Source: Norana najaformis
Taxonomy: Eukaryota; Annelida; Clitellata; Crassiclitellata; Hormogastridae
Direction: 5' to 3'
Length of the DNA: 64,000 nt
Assembly: GCA_964023275.1 (NCBI GenBank)
Contig: OZ029914.1
Span: 38,354,424 to 38,418,423, forward strand
Below, piece by piece: positions 9,458 to 24,400 of this stretch. Under the pieces are notes generated by a model, which had not been told where the DNA came from, searched no databases, and was given only the letters and a program-made list of their open reading frames with translations. Every line of letters starts with the position of its first letter. Positions within the stretch are counted from its first letter, which is position 1. Position numbers and translations under genes: made by a program.

Positions 9458-12400
9458 GTAGGTGGGAACTATGAACTATGTATGATAACTATATTTATGT
9501 AGCAAATTCTTTAAACGTAAATATTTCATTTCATTTTAAGAATCTGTTTACTGCCTCGTTGTAAAAGGTGCTAAATGATCACTTAATTATAATTAGTAAT
9601 TTTAATCAGAATTTTAGGGCCTCCTTAAGAGGAACTCCTCAGAGGAGGTTGATCCTAACAACATACCATGATCGAACAGAACGGCTTTCATAAAATGATG
9701 ATAAATGCAACCAAATGCCAAAAAGCTTATTATTATCATAGGTTGCTAAGCACTTATTCCAAAAAAGATGGATCGACCACAGCTAAGCTTCTATTCTTCG
9801 CCGTGTAATTGGAATATCACAGACTAATTCAATTGTTCTCAAGCATAGATAGTTTTTTAATGATGTGATAATAGTTGTGTAAATATGTAATAATAACTCG
9901 TGGTTATTTAATTTACATCTGAAATTCATTAAAAGAGGCTACGATTTGTTAATCGCTAGAACATGCGATTCTACTCAGTATTAACGTAGTTAGTTTGCTA
10001 CAGCTACGGTTTCGTGCTGGTAATAAGCGTGGACTCTCACAGATACAGTATTCATAAATAAAATATGTTGCAGCAATCATTAGAGATTTCACCGTTCGAC
10101 TGAATAATTCGCAGTCTTCCGATAGAAATCCAACGGAAGGACGACTGGAGATCAATTACAATGGTATCTGGGGAACTGTATGTGATTATTGGAATCCCGA
10201 TTACAGAGAACCCAGTGACAGCGTGGCCAGAGTGGCTTGTGCGAGTCTCGGTTTCGGGTGAATACACTTTACCATTTAAATTAATGATATGTAGTAGGCA
10301 AGCTATTTATCGTCTTTAAAAAAACTTTCACAGATGCACCCGGCTTATTGATTGGGAGAGCCAGTAAGATTAATGCTATTTGGGGTAGAGCAAAAGAATA
10401 GGAATTCATCGTTAAAATAACATTTTCACTTTAGACTGAGTTAGATATAACAGACCTTTTGGAGAAGTACAACTCACATAGCTTATAGAAATATTTGATT
10501 AATAGCTAGATAAGATTTTGGCAAGTCAGTACAGTACTATGTAACTTAAATTTAAAGCCCTTAGAATAGTTCAGAGGTGGTAATTTTCATTTAAAATATC
10601 AAGACAAAGTGCTTTATAGGCCTATTCGCAATTACTAATATCATCATCATCCTCGTCGTCGTCATCATCCATGGACAGAAACCCCGCAGGTGTCCAATGC
10701 GCATGTTATCACCTGTATCTCCATACTCTGCGGTCCTGTGCCAGTAAGTTCAAGCTGTGTAAATCCTTCTGGCACCAGTCTTGGATATCATCCATCCACT
10801 CTCTGTTAGGTCTTCCTCGTCGCCCATTTCAATCCGTATTTCCCATCATCACACCTTTTTATTTTCTGCTATTGTTTATTCTGCATATATATCCGAATAA
10901 ATCCAGTTTTCGTCTCATTACACTGGCCAACACATAATTTGTTGCCTCAAATGTTAGAACTGTTTCTGGGTATATTTGACCTGCTGATTCCAGAAAAGGC
11001 ACCAGTTTTCTCCCAGCAGGTCTAGTTTTCGAGATATAGAACATTATGCCATATACCAGTCCTTGCCTCTGCTCGCCCATAAAACATAAGGCTATAGCTA
11101 TAATTATGTAGTGCTCAATTTATTATGTGATACACTAAATAAACATAATAATACAAATACTTAAAAGAAAATGGTAGTACCTGAAACTGTACTTATATGA
11201 TACCAAACAGAACAAGTTTGTTATAAAAATTTCAAGTCATTCGACACCGAAGAAGCTCCTTTTGTACGATTTCCGAGTGTGGCATCTGCCGGAACAATCG
11301 CGCATAATATTCCAGCAATAGTCTGCCATCATGTGTGCATCCCATCTTCCTTGATATCGATTTTCCATTGTTTTGATGTCTTGGTGAAATCTTTCACCTT
11401 GCTCTTCGCTGAAGTCACCAAGATTCTCTGGAAAGCGATCTAAGTGACTGTGGAGATAATGGACTTTAATGCTCATGTTGCAGCCAAGCTTGTTGAAATG
11501 AAGAAGCATATCCTCTACTAGTTGTGCATAATTGTCTGCCTTCTTGTTGCCAAGAAAATGTTTAGTTACAAGAACAAAGGAAGACCAGGCACAAGATTCG
11601 ATTTCATTCATTGATGGTATGAAAAGTGGGTCATTCATAAGTTGCCTGATCTGTGGACCATCGAAGATTCCAGCCTTCAATTTTTCCATTGTAATTCCTG
11701 GTAACTTGTGTACTATGTATTCGAAGCATGAACCTTCTTTATTCAAAGCCCTGACAAATTGTTTCATCAGGCCTAGCTTTATATGTAGTGGTGGCAGTAT
11801 GATCCTATCTCGTGCCACCAAAGATTCCTTGATTACATTTTGAGCTCCAACCACCATGTCTTTCCTCGAAGGCCAATCTTTTCTTGTCCAATGTTCATGC
11901 TTGGCTCTACTGTCCCAAAGCTGACACAAAAAGCAGGGATACTTTGTGTAGCCACTTTGTTGACCAAGGAGGAAATTTACCATCTTCAAGTCTACACAAA
12001 TTACCCATTGATGTTCTTTGTATTTTATCTTTTCCAGTACTAAAGAGATGGCATTGTACTCTTCTTTCATCCTGGTGGAGTGACCGATTGGAATAGAACC
12101 AAATTTGTTGCCGTTATTTAAAAGCACACCTTTCAGACTACGTTTTGAACTGTCGATAAAAAGACGCCACTCATCTGGGCTGTAATCCGACAGACCAATT
12201 TTCTTCAATAAGTTGCTGATGTCATTAGAGAATACTAGGTTGTTGTCTTCGGTAAAGAATGGCAGCAAATCCTTTTCTCTGTTTCTATAAATTGTAATTT
12301 TCGTTCCAGGCTGAAGTGCATTCTTTTCCTTTAGTCTGGACGCAAGCAATTCAGAGGACTCTTTGGAAAGATTTAAGTCCCTGATCAGATCACTCAACTC

Positions 12401-15400
12401 TTTTTGGTCAAAACGTTCACTGTGTGAAGTTGATTGGAAATCACTGTCACTGCCCCCACTTTCTTCACTTTCGTCATCTTGTCCGATATTGGACATGCAA
12501 GTCTCATCGTCTGAGAGCTGAGGTAGTTCGCGAAAAGGTGGAACTGGTACAATATCCGAATGCGGAACAGGTCTCCTGGCTGAAGGTATATCAGGGTAAG
12601 ACAACTTGTGACGATTATTTCGATTGATGCCTATGATATTAACCATACAAAAGTAACAGTCGTCGAAGTGGTTTATCTGTTCCCTCCAAACCATCGGTAC
12701 ACCAAATTTCAGGCAGCTTCTCTTTCCAATTGTCCAGTGGCGCAATTGTTCAATACAAGTTTTGCATACTGTATGAGGAGCCCATTGCTTATCTTGATCT
12801 CCAAGTTTGACACCAAAATAACCTACATATGCTCTTTTTACAAACTCAGAAATCGGTTTCCTGTTTGCTTTTAGTGTGTATTCCCCACAAATGTAGCAGA
12901 ATATGTCTGGATGGTTAATGCAGCTCCGTCTGGAAGTAGCCATAACCTTAAGGATGTTCGCATCTGAGGAATTAAATGACTAACCTAAAAAATAGTAAGA
13001 ACATGTAGTTATTGAATGCTCACATTCACAGATTGTTCTTGCGACCAACTCTTAATATGCCCTAAGACGACTGCGGCTGCTCTAGCTTTCAGGAGGCGGT
13101 TTATATAGGCTATAAATGCTGACTTCAGCATAATCTATTTACATAGTTCGAAACCATGAAACGCTGTATAAGCACAAATAAATTCTAAATGAGGCCATGA
13201 ATTTAGTGCTGAGTAAGCTGTAGGCTACGGAATAGTTATTTCGTTGAATCAGCAATATCTCAGCACGCGGCAAGATATGCTGATTTTACATTATAAGGAT
13301 GTAGGCATTATATGAATCAGCAAGAATTATAATTAGCCATAAATAAAGCTTATTATGACATTTTAGTTTTGCCAAAGACATCGTTTAAAGAGTGGACTGG
13401 GTTTTCTTTACAAAATCGACGATATCTGAGAAACTAGACCTGATGCACTCAATCCAATGACATTTTCTGAATCAGCGCCCAAAATTACCCCAAGAACAGG
13501 TCTAAAACCGAAGGCAACAAGAAAAAAAAATTTTTCTGTTGGCCAGTGTTATTATTTGTATTAAATCTTCCCTAATTTAATGGTCAATCTTTTATGAACC
13601 TGAACATTATTCACCTTCATTGTCCAAATCACAAATACTAACATGCGTCAATTAATTACTAAACTATGAATTACATAACCTCAGACTGCCATGGTGGTGC
13701 AGCAAATTGTTAACAGCGACATATCTTAAGCATAGGAATTTTTCGACCTTGTGCTTCTCTTGAACTTTTAAACTGAATGACTTGAATATAACAGATATAA
13801 CAGGAGGATTCGTCCATAAATAGTTTGGAGCTTTCGGATTATCCGCTTCATCGGCACCAAACATGTACACAGTTGGCCTTCTCAGTCAAGTTTTAACATG
13901 TGCGGCTCGTCTCTTCTGTCACTTGCCATGGCCTATGCACAATATAGATCACTCGAGGAGCTTCGTGTAAATATATAAAACTATAAGAGCTGAACTTACG
14001 GAAAGGAAACGACATAAAATCACATAAAAATCTAATGTTTTCTTATATTTGGTAGCTCTTTTCGAAAGTTTCTGTTTGGAATAGTGGTGTGTATAGTAAC
14101 GACAAAACGAAACAAAATATGAAAGAATATCAAAATAATAAATTTGGTTGACAATATGTGCTTCAAACGCTGAATTCTACCAAATATCCACATAAATAAT
14201 TACCTTTTATTAGTTCAAACTAGGCGTATTGCTACAAGAAATAAGAATTTAAATGGCACATATAAACAAAAAAATTAAAACCACAACTTTTCGACCTTAA
14301 TGCTTGGGTTGGTGACCAGTATTAAGGTCTCAAAAGAAATAGGTTAATATCTTTTCTGTTTTAATGACTAATTTTGATTTTTCCCCTGCTTACATTTATT
14401 CTGAAATTCTGCAGTGTGTTACTGTTTTAATGTACCAGCTACATCGGTGTATTCATCGGAAATCGTCATGGAGGTGGAACTGGTAAAATCTGGTTGAGTG
14501 GAGTCAGATGTAATGGAAACGTATATGGAATCGACAAATGTCAGTACAGGGCTTGGGGTTCACATTATTGCGACCACGGACAGGATGTCTCAATCAGCTG
14601 TGGTAATATTGCTAATTAAGCAAATATAGAAGTTTGAATAAGAAGGCCAATAATTTTAAACCCCTTATCTGTCTGTGTATGTTTTCCATGTTGCCGTTGA
14701 TGTACTGTAAATTTAAGCAAATACGAATTAAAATCCGAATAAGTATATTATGCTACTAAATTTCCTAAATATAAATATGATCTTAAAAAGACTTGGAGTA
14801 TAATTAGAAACATAGTTAAACTGTATGTTGTAGGATATGTAGTTAACTTATTAATACTGATGGAAAAAAATACCGATGCTAATATTATAGCTACTAAATT
14901 CAATTATTTTTTCACTGGTGTTTGCTTGTCACAGGCTGCTGGTATACCCCACAGTAAAGTCTCTTATGAAACGTTTATGAATAATCCTACCAAGAATTCT
15001 TTTGCAATTTGTCCTACTTCACCTGAAGAAATCATCAACTCAACACACTCACTTCGTATTACTCACAGTTCTGACCCCGATGCAATAGATCCATATGTAG
15101 CTAATTTGCTCTACCCGATGTAGCAATACCTTAGCTAATATAGTGAACTACTCTTTTTAACCGGGATTGTTCCCACAGGTTTAAAAATGGCTAAAGTAAT
15201 CCTTATATATAAATCAGGTATTTCTGAAGATGTTACTAATTATAGGCCTATCTCCATCCTACCTTTATCTCTAAAAAAGTTTTGAAAAATTGATGTATGG
15301 AAGAATTTATAGTTATGTAACTACTATGAACATACTTTATCCTCATCAATATGGATTTAGATCAGGTCACTCCACTACTTTACCATTGATAAATATGCAT

Positions 15401-18400
15401 GATAAAATCTTACAGGCTAAGATTTTATCATGCATAAAACTGTAACTGGTATTGATAATAGACAATTTTCAATAGGAATATTCTTTGACCTGGCCAAAGC
15501 TTTCAATACTGTTGATCACAATATCTTACTTAAACAGCTTGAAAGATATGGGATACGTGGCATTGCGTTATCGTGGTTTAGAAGCTACATGAACCACAGA
15601 CAACAACAGGTCTTTTGCAATGGATGGCTATCAAGATTTAAGTCTATACGACGTGGTGTTCCCCAGGGATCTATTTTAGGTCCGCTTCTATTCCTTATTT
15701 ATATTAATGACTTACCTAATTCATCTAGCTACTTCATTTTATAATATTTGCAGACGATGCTAATGTTTTTCTCTCATAAATCTTTGGATATACTAGTTGA
15801 ACTCATGAACTCTGAACTTTTTCATGTTGCTGATTGGTTCAAAGCCAACTGTCTATCTCTTACTTTATCGAAAACCGACTATATTATTTTCTGTTCAAAC
15901 CGTAAACCCCTTTCTCAGCTTAATATGGGTCTTAGTATTAATAATAAACTAATTCAACTAACTACTTCTACCAAATTTCTTGGTGTGTATATAGACGACC
16001 ATTTAACCTGAAAGGAACATATCTAACATGTATCTTCTAAACTTCCTAAAAATATAGGTGTATTGTCACGTATTAGCTACATTTTACCCCAACAAATAAG
16101 ACTTACCCTTTATTATACAATAATCTACCCATACTTATCTTATTGCAATATTATTTGGGACGTTAATTATCCTACTCGACTTAATAAATTAAATTTACTT
16201 CAGAAACGAGCTCCCCGAGTCATTGCATGAATATCATTCTTTTCTCATACTGAGCAATATTTTAATAATTTGAATATTCTTAAAATTAGTCAAATTAATA
16301 GATTTCAAATCTGTGAATTTATGTACCGGTATGATCATCACCTGCATCCTTCTTCCTTCAATGGCTGCTTTGTAATTTCGTCTGACTACCACACGTATCT
16401 TACTAAATCTGAGGATGAGTATTACTGTGAGTTTGCTCGAACTAACATTAGGATGTTTTCTATTAAATACGTAGGCTCTTCTTGCTGGAATAGGCTGCCT
16501 CTGGATATTCGTAGTCTGCTCAATTTACGGTTATTTAATAAGCACATGCACGTTTATGTGAATACATTACCTATTAATTAAAGTTAGTTAAGTTAGTTAA
16601 TCTGTTTGCCATCATTTTTTGTTTTACAAATTTCTGATTCTTGTGACTGGTATTTCTCAGATTACTGATTCACCATTATATGTTGTATCATATCACAGGT
16701 GTCATCATTTAGCGGGATTTTATCCCTTCGAAGCTGCCTTTTGCTTCCTGTATCTGAGAATGAATGTACTCTAAGTTTGTTTGTTGTTATTGGTGGCAAT
16801 AAAAAATTGGTTGTTTGATTGATTGATTGACTGATTGATTGTTTGATTGATACTGAGCTTTACTCTCATTAAGACGTATATCGCCCTGATGATTTTATAA
16901 TAAGCATGATAGGCTTCTGTTTCTAACAGATATACTTAACATCTCATTTATTCAAGAATCACACGATTTTAATTTTTTATACCAATCAGCTAAGCAAAGG
17001 TTATTAGTAATATAACCGGTGATGTGCAAAATACTATATGAATATATTAACTGTATTTTGAAAATACAATCTAGTATTTTAATTTGAATTTTAAAATACT
17101 TTTATGGAGTGTTTTGTTTGAAATATAGTTATGTCATAAATTAAAATGCATTTGAAAAATGGTTTTCACAAAATACTTTCTAGTTATTGAGAGACGTAAC
17201 ATGTATATCAAGTATAATGTTGCACTGCTATCGTCCGCTTCACTCGAACAGTTATTTTCGATTGGCATCATGATTGGCACAGCCAGTCAAAATCGGCTTC
17301 GCCGTGAGTTCTTTACGTGTAAGTCTTCTACTGCAGCAGGTCAGCTGTTTATCTGCCACTTGATTCCTATAATGACAGTCTGACAAAGACGACGCGGCTA
17401 AATTGGACGCTAGGGAAAGTCAGATAGCGTCTTGACAGGGCCTTGATGTTTACTGTTTAAAGGCATTCGTCGTAATTGTAGTCTCGAGATTTCTACAGCG
17501 CCCAACGAAAGCCACGTCACGGGACCAGCTTATTCACAGGCGCTCAGTCAAGACAAAATCGACAGGCAAAAGGGATTCGGCTCCAGGTCAAGATCCAAAA
17601 GTCACGCAGAGAGACAGCGTGGCGGCTACGGTGGAAAAGGAAAAGGAGTCAGGATAGGATCTGTGAAAGAGAAGTGTTTTCACTTTGAGTGTTTGAGTGG
17701 AAGTCCAAAGCAGAAATTGCAAGCGGTGGAGTATAGGTGAGTTGTTGTGGTAGGTCAGATTAATGTCGCAGTTCTGAGGGAAGTTTAGTCCAGAGTGGTT
17801 AGGCAGCTATGGCTATGAAGCGATTCCCAAATTGTAAGGATGAGGTGACGGGTGAGCGGAGAAGTGTTAGGGCAGAACAGGAGCGGGTTTTGCGGAGTGG
17901 TTGCATTGTAAATAACGCACGTAGATAGGAGGGTTGGGAGGATTGAAGTGTATTATTAGTAAGTGATAGGAATTTGTACTCGAATCGTTCTGGTATTTTA
18001 AGGCAGTGAAGTGATTTAAGAACAGGAATGATGTCATGTTGTTTGAGGGTTTTTGTGACAGCACGAGCAAGAGCATTCTGGATGGCTTGAGTGGAGTCTA
18101 TGTTTAGCAGTGACGGTCTCCTATTTGCATTTACCCATTACAGATTTAGCGTTGATGATGTGCATCTTCTTGGTCGCATCAAAACTTGTATAGCACTGCG
18201 TACAGTAACACCAAAGCCACTTCATTCATATGACTGATTTATGCCATATGGGAATAATGCCAAATTCATACTAATCGCCAACATATGACGTTGCTATACA
18301 GGCACTGAGACAGCACGCTTAGCTAATAACTTAGTATGTACACTTATTTAAAGTAACTTATTTAATATTTCACTTATACCACTCTTACTTGTAGCCTTAT

Positions 18401-21400
18401 ACCATTGTTGCACTATGGATTCAAAAAATGTGTAGGCTCTTTGTAACTTGGTTCAAGTGTTGTAATGGTTTACTTCATTATTTATTTAAAGCGAGCACAC
18501 AGGGTAATATGGTGTACAGTGGATAACCCATACTCGACAGGATATAAAAGCAATCACCTCAATTTTGCAAAACATTTAGGCATACCTGAAAAGGCCATCA
18601 GGTAATTTGTTCCATGTGTTATGAATTCTGTTAGGCCAATGTAATGGAAGTGAGAAGACGATTATGCGAAATACGGCCATAAATAGAGGACATTAAATAA
18701 TTATATGATTAATTACACTGGCCAACAGAAAAAATTTTTTTTCTTGTTGCCTTCGGTTTTAGACCTGTTCTTGGGGTAATTTTGGGCGCTGATTCAGAAA
18801 ATGTCATTGGATTGAGTGCATCAGGTCTAGTTTCTCAGATATCGTCGATTTTGTAAAGAAAACCCAGTCCACTCTTTAAACGATGTCTTTGACAAAACTA
18901 AAATGTCATAATAAGCTTTATTTATGGCTAATTATAATTCTTGCTGATTCATATAATGCCTACATCCTTATAATGTAAAATCAGCATATCTTGCCGCGTG
19001 CTGAGATATTGCTGATTCAACGAAATAACTATTCCGTAGCCTACAGCTTACCCAGCACTAAATTCATGGCCTCATTTAGAATTTATTTGTGCTTATACAG
19101 CGTTTCATGGTTTCGAACTATGTAAATAGATTATGCTGAAGTCAGCATTTATAGCCTATATAAACCGCCTCCTGAAAGCTAGAGCAGCCTCAGTCGTCTT
19201 AGGGCATATTAAGAGTTGGTCGCAAGAACAATCTGTGAATGTGAACATTAAATAACTACATGTTCTTACTATTTTTTAGGTTAGTCACTTAATTCCTCAG
19301 ATGCGAACATCCTTAAGGTTATGGCTACTTCGAGACGGAGCTGCATTAACCATCCAGACATATTCTGCTACATTTGTGGGGAATACACACTAAAAGCAAA
19401 CAGGAAACCGATTTCTGAGTTTGTAAAAAGAGCATATGTAGGTTATTTTGGTGTCAAACTTGGAGATCAAGATAAGCAATGGGCTCCTCATACAGTATGC
19501 AAAACTTGTATTGAACAATTGCGCCACTGGACAACTGGAAAGAGAAGCTGCCTGAAATTTGGTGTACCGATGGTTTGGAGGGAACAGATAAACCACTTCG
19601 ACGACTGTTACTTTTGTATGGTTAATATCATAGGCATCAATCGAAATAATCGTCACAAGTTGTCTTACCCTGATATACCTTCAGCCAGGAGACCTGTTCC
19701 GCATTCGGATATTGTACCAGTTCCACCTTTTCGCGAACTACCTCAGCTCTCAGACGATGACACTTGCATGTCCAATATCGGACAAGATGACGAAAGTGAA
19801 GAAAGTGGGGGCAGTGACAGTGATTTCCAATCAACTTCACACAGTGAACGTTTTGACCAAAAAGAGTTGAGTGATCTGATCAGGGACTTAAATCTTTCCA
19901 AAGAGTCCTCTGAATTGCTTGCGTCCAGACTAAAGGAAAAGAATGCACTTCAGCCTGGAACGAAAATTGCAATTTATAGAAACAGAGAAAAGGATTTGCT
20001 GCCATTCTTTACCGAAGACAACAATCTAGTATTCTGTAATGACATCAGCAACTTATTGAAGAAAATTGGTCTGTCGGATTACAGCCCAGATGAGTGGCGT
20101 CTTTTTATCGACAGTTCAAAACGTAGTCTGAAATGTGTGCTTTTAAATAACGGCAACAAATTTGGTTCTATTCCAATCGGTCACTCCACCAGGATGAAAG
20201 AAGAGTACAATGCCATCTCTTTAGTACTGGAAAAGATAAAATACAAAGAACATCAATGGGTAATTTGTGTAGACTTGAAGATGGTAAATTTCCTCCTTGG
20301 TCAACAAAGTGGCTACACAAAGTATCCCTGCTTTTTGTGTCAGCTTTGGGACAGTAGAGCCAAGCATGAACATTGGACAAGAAAAGATTGGCCTTCGAGG
20401 AAAGACATGGTGGTTGGAGCTCAAAATGTAATCAAGGAATCTTTGGTGGCACGAGATAGGATCATACTGCCACCACTACATATAAAGCTAGGCCTGATGA
20501 AACAATTTGTCAGGGCTTTGAATAAAGAAGGTTCATGCTTCGAATACATAGTACACAAGTTACCAGGAATTACAATGGAAAAATTGAAGGCTGGAATCTT
20601 CGATGGTCCACAGATCAGGCAACTTATGAATGACCCACTTTTCATACCATCAATGAATGAAATCGAATCTTGTGCCTGGTCTTCCTTTGTTCTTGTAACT
20701 AAAAATTTTCTTGGCAACAAGAAGGCAGACAATTATGCACAACTAGTAGAGGATATGCTTCTTCATTTCAACAAGCTTGGCTGCAACATGAGCAACATGA
20801 GCATTAAAGTCCATTATCTCCACAGTCACTTAGATCGCTTTCCAGAGAATCTTGGTGACTTCAGCGAAGAGCAAGGTGAAAGATTTCACCAAGACATCAA
20901 AACAATGTAAAATCGATATCAAGGAAGATGGGATGCACACATGATGGCAGACTATTGCTGGAATATTATGCGCGATTGTTCCGGCAGATGCCACACTCGG
21001 AAATCGTACAAAAGGAGCTTCTTCGGTGTCGAATGACTTGAAATTTTTATAACAAACTTGTTCTGTTTGGTATCATATAAGTACAGTTTCAGGTACTACC
21101 ATTTTCTTTTAAGTATTTGTATTATTATGTTTATTTAGTGTATCACATAATAAATTGAGCACTACATAATTATAGCTATAGCCTTATGTTTTATGGGCGA
21201 GCAGAGGCAAGGACTGGTATATGGCATAATGTTCTATATCTCGAAAACTAGACCTGCTGGGAGAAAACTGGTGCCTTTTCTGGAATCAGCAGGTCACATA
21301 TACCCAGAAACAGTTCTAACATTTGAGGCAACAAATTATGTGTTGGCCAGTGTTAATTATATAAACAACTAAATAACTGTAGTATTATAGAAGTGAATTA

Positions 21401-24400
21401 GTTATAGATAAAGGGCAGAAACATTTAAGCATGACTGATGCAAAGACGACAGACATAACATACAGAGGAAAGGAGGCAGACAAAGGCACACAGATACGAA
21501 GACAAAGTACGGCTCCAAAGTGCAACACGTGCAAGCGAAGGGGAACTGGAAAAGTGCCATCTGCACCACAGAAGCAGACCACAGGAATGCGAACCATGAT
21601 GATGCAGCGATGGATGAGCGACGATGCTGCGAGGTATGGAGAGAATATGGAATGCGACTGAAGTCCGACGCTAGGAGCAGAAACAAAGGATAAAAAGGGA
21701 ACGGACAAGCGAGTCGGGGTTCAATCTGAGCGAAGCGCCAAGAGGAATCCGCTGTCTACTGAAACAGGCTGCAACGACCGTCAAAAAGACGAAAAAGGGT
21801 GCTGTAGAAATAAGTCGGGAGCAGCAGGAGAGTGAAACTACAGTATGTCTATGAACATTATGACTCTGTAAACAGGTTGTACATAGACTCGTAAGATATA
21901 AAAGCATCGCTTGAACAATCTTCATAAACGACCCAAGACGCCGAAGAAAACCCAGAAGAGACGCCAATATCACCGATAGCCACCAACAAATGTTTTAGAC
22001 TGACCACAAACACGAGTTTTAGACTGACCGCCAAAAGTCTTTCTAAACATTGCGTCTCGTGAGAACAGTCGTTAAAACATTACAGCCAACTTAAATTTAA
22101 TTGCTTGCAGGGTTTACTAAACAGCCTTAAAGTTTTGAACCTTTGATCTCTGAAACAGAACTGAGTGATACTAAATAATGTACTACTAGGAACTGATACA
22201 CTTGTCAAAGTTAATGTCATACCACGCACAGTTTAATAACCAAAGGTTCAGAATTTGCGTCTAGACAGTACAGAGATCTTTGAGGTCAAAAATATTGTAA
22301 GAAAAGTACGTCAGGACGGTACAAATTAAATGCAACATTGATGTCAACCTTGTAAAGTGATCTTAAATAACCCTTAAAAGCCATTATATAAACACATTGA
22401 AGAGTCTAAAGTACTAAAGACAATATTTTAGTACTGCGTAATATTATTGTCAATAAGACAATTTATTTTCAACAAGTTTTTCGAAAGATTATTTTAAAAA
22501 TTACTTTTCATTCAGTATTTTAGTTTGAATTTTCAAAGATACTTCTTACCAATATCTTTACATAACTGAATAAAACGGCTGAATGGGCTACGTTAATTTA
22601 AGAAATAACCATGTAACCTTCTTGAAAATAGGGTAATGGAATGGTTTACCTGAAGGAAAACTATGTAGGAAACAACTGTTTGGTACAAATTCGTCCTTCT
22701 TAGTGATCTATTTTACATGACAGACATAACTGTGTAAATGTCAGTGCACAATTAATTGGCAAATAATAGTGTGGTGTTATTTTAGGAGCTATTGTGGTGT
22801 GGTGTTATTTTAGGAGCTACTGGTCTTTTCGCCATCCGACTTGTAAATTCTCTGTCTTCAGTCAGCAATCCAATGGAAGGAAGATTGGAAATCTTCTACA
22901 ACGGAACTTGGGGCACTGTTTGCGATCACAGTTTCACCAATACCAGCGCCAGAGTTGTATGCGCCAGTCTAGGATTTGGGCAAGTTCAGTTCTTTTGTCA
23001 ATCTTATATTTATGCTTCTACGGCAAGTTTGATGCATAATTTTATACGAGTGTGTCTTAATTCAATTCACTAGAGCTTTTTGTGCAACCGAGACAATCTT
23101 AAGTCGAAAATTGAGCTATTTTTCTGATTCTCCTACCGTAAGCTGGATTTTAGCTTTAACTACAAGCATATTAGCAGTTTTCACCGATTAACAATACAAT
23201 GACATCTGTAGCGAACCCCATTTATTGCGCATTTGATTAGAGTTATAATGCATTGTGTTTACATACTTACTTTTGTTGAATCTATTCTACAGTCTAAGTA
23301 GATGTAGCTAATTAAGAATTAGATGTAAGATTAGCCGGCCAGCTACAGAATAGGTAGGGTTTTATTATTAGTAAATTGGCCACCCTAATTAGATAGTTAG
23401 ATTTCATTCAGTTTAGCTGGACTTTTGAGTGGTATTGACTGAGCATTATGGAGCAAGTCAGTCGTCCAATTGGATTAATACAGATGGTGACTCTGCAGAA
23501 CTGAGAGATGCCGTTGAAATTCAAACAGCTGTTCACCATGAAAACGAGATCGGGTGATCGAGCGTTTGCCACACATGATGATAACGCCACGTTCGGAGCA
23601 GACGAACTATGACGGCGATTTAAACGGCATAATGTTGAAAGTAGTCAGTTTTGTGTCGAGCTACGGTGGAGTAAAGACCGTTAAAATGGCTGCACATTAC
23701 TAGTGAAGTAAATTCGAGTTACAGCAATTTAAAAGGAATTAATTGCTACGTTACTAGTGGCTAATTGAGTCGTAGTGGCGATAGTAATAAGTCCATTGAC
23801 TCACCGATCGAAGTTGTGCCGGATCGGAGGAAAGAATCGAACTCTGGATGTAGTCCGTTATTAGCATCGTGGCTGAGAAACTGCGAAATCTTCAACGTGG
23901 CGATAGTCGTTGAACTAAACTCGTATAGATAATCGAACGTTGTGAAGCATAGGTGAACTGTCACCGTATGAAAGCGAATAGACCGTGAACTAATCGTCAA
24001 GAACGGTTAAGAAGGATTATCCGTCAATCCTTGATGTTTTGCGTTCGGAAGAAGAGAAGACCGTCTGCAAACTTCGGCATCTTCGAATACACAGCGAAGA
24101 CCAAAGGGAAACATGCACGGTTCTGCTGACGTTCCCAATCCGTGAACTCGTATCCAAGGAACTGAAGAAACTGGACTTCAGAAAGAGCTACGCAAGGGGA
24201 ATGGAAGTAAAATAAACAATATACATAGTTAGAATAGCTGGCCATAGGTAGATAGCTATTCGAATTGCATGATTGCTAAAGACATTTCTGAAGAATAATT
24301 TAACAATACATATATATATCGTCATCAAAACTAGATATGTGACTGTCTATTAACGAGCCAGGATATTTAGATTAGTGACACGTAAAGAACAGATGCTTGA

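Larger units (their letters stand above)
10258..14438 (+). other. Intron 2 (between A1 and B1)
   Basis: 4.2 kb. It contains a LINE fragment (10630-10915, minus) and a complete Chapaev-like transposon in minus orientation (10921-13548). The remainder (10258-10629 and 13549-14438) is AT-rich with nothing recognised. Confidence 0.7.
14603..22813 (+). other. Intron 3 (between B1 and A2)
   Basis: 8.2 kb. It holds a LINE (14700-16850), a minus-strand LINE tail (17480-18120) and a Chapaev-like copy (18716-21352). From 16851 to 17479 and 18121 to 18712 nothing is recognised. 21356-22770 is unassigned; 21430-22030 is purine-rich on the + strand with a 76-codon open frame of no known family. Confidence 0.65.

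Noticed and set aside
21385-21973. Overlapping open frames of 76-107 codons on both strands as a gene
   Set aside because: The purine-biased sequence opens frames by chance; no domain, start context or splice partner was seen.
22786-22813. Upstream copy of the exon A2 acceptor as the real exon start
   Set aside because: It adds 28 nt and breaks the phase pattern shared by all other A exons.
22792-23073. Open frame of 93 codons covering the A2 exon with a start Met
   Set aside because: It reads from the duplicated acceptor through exon A2 and past a good splice donor into the intron; the Met is intronic.
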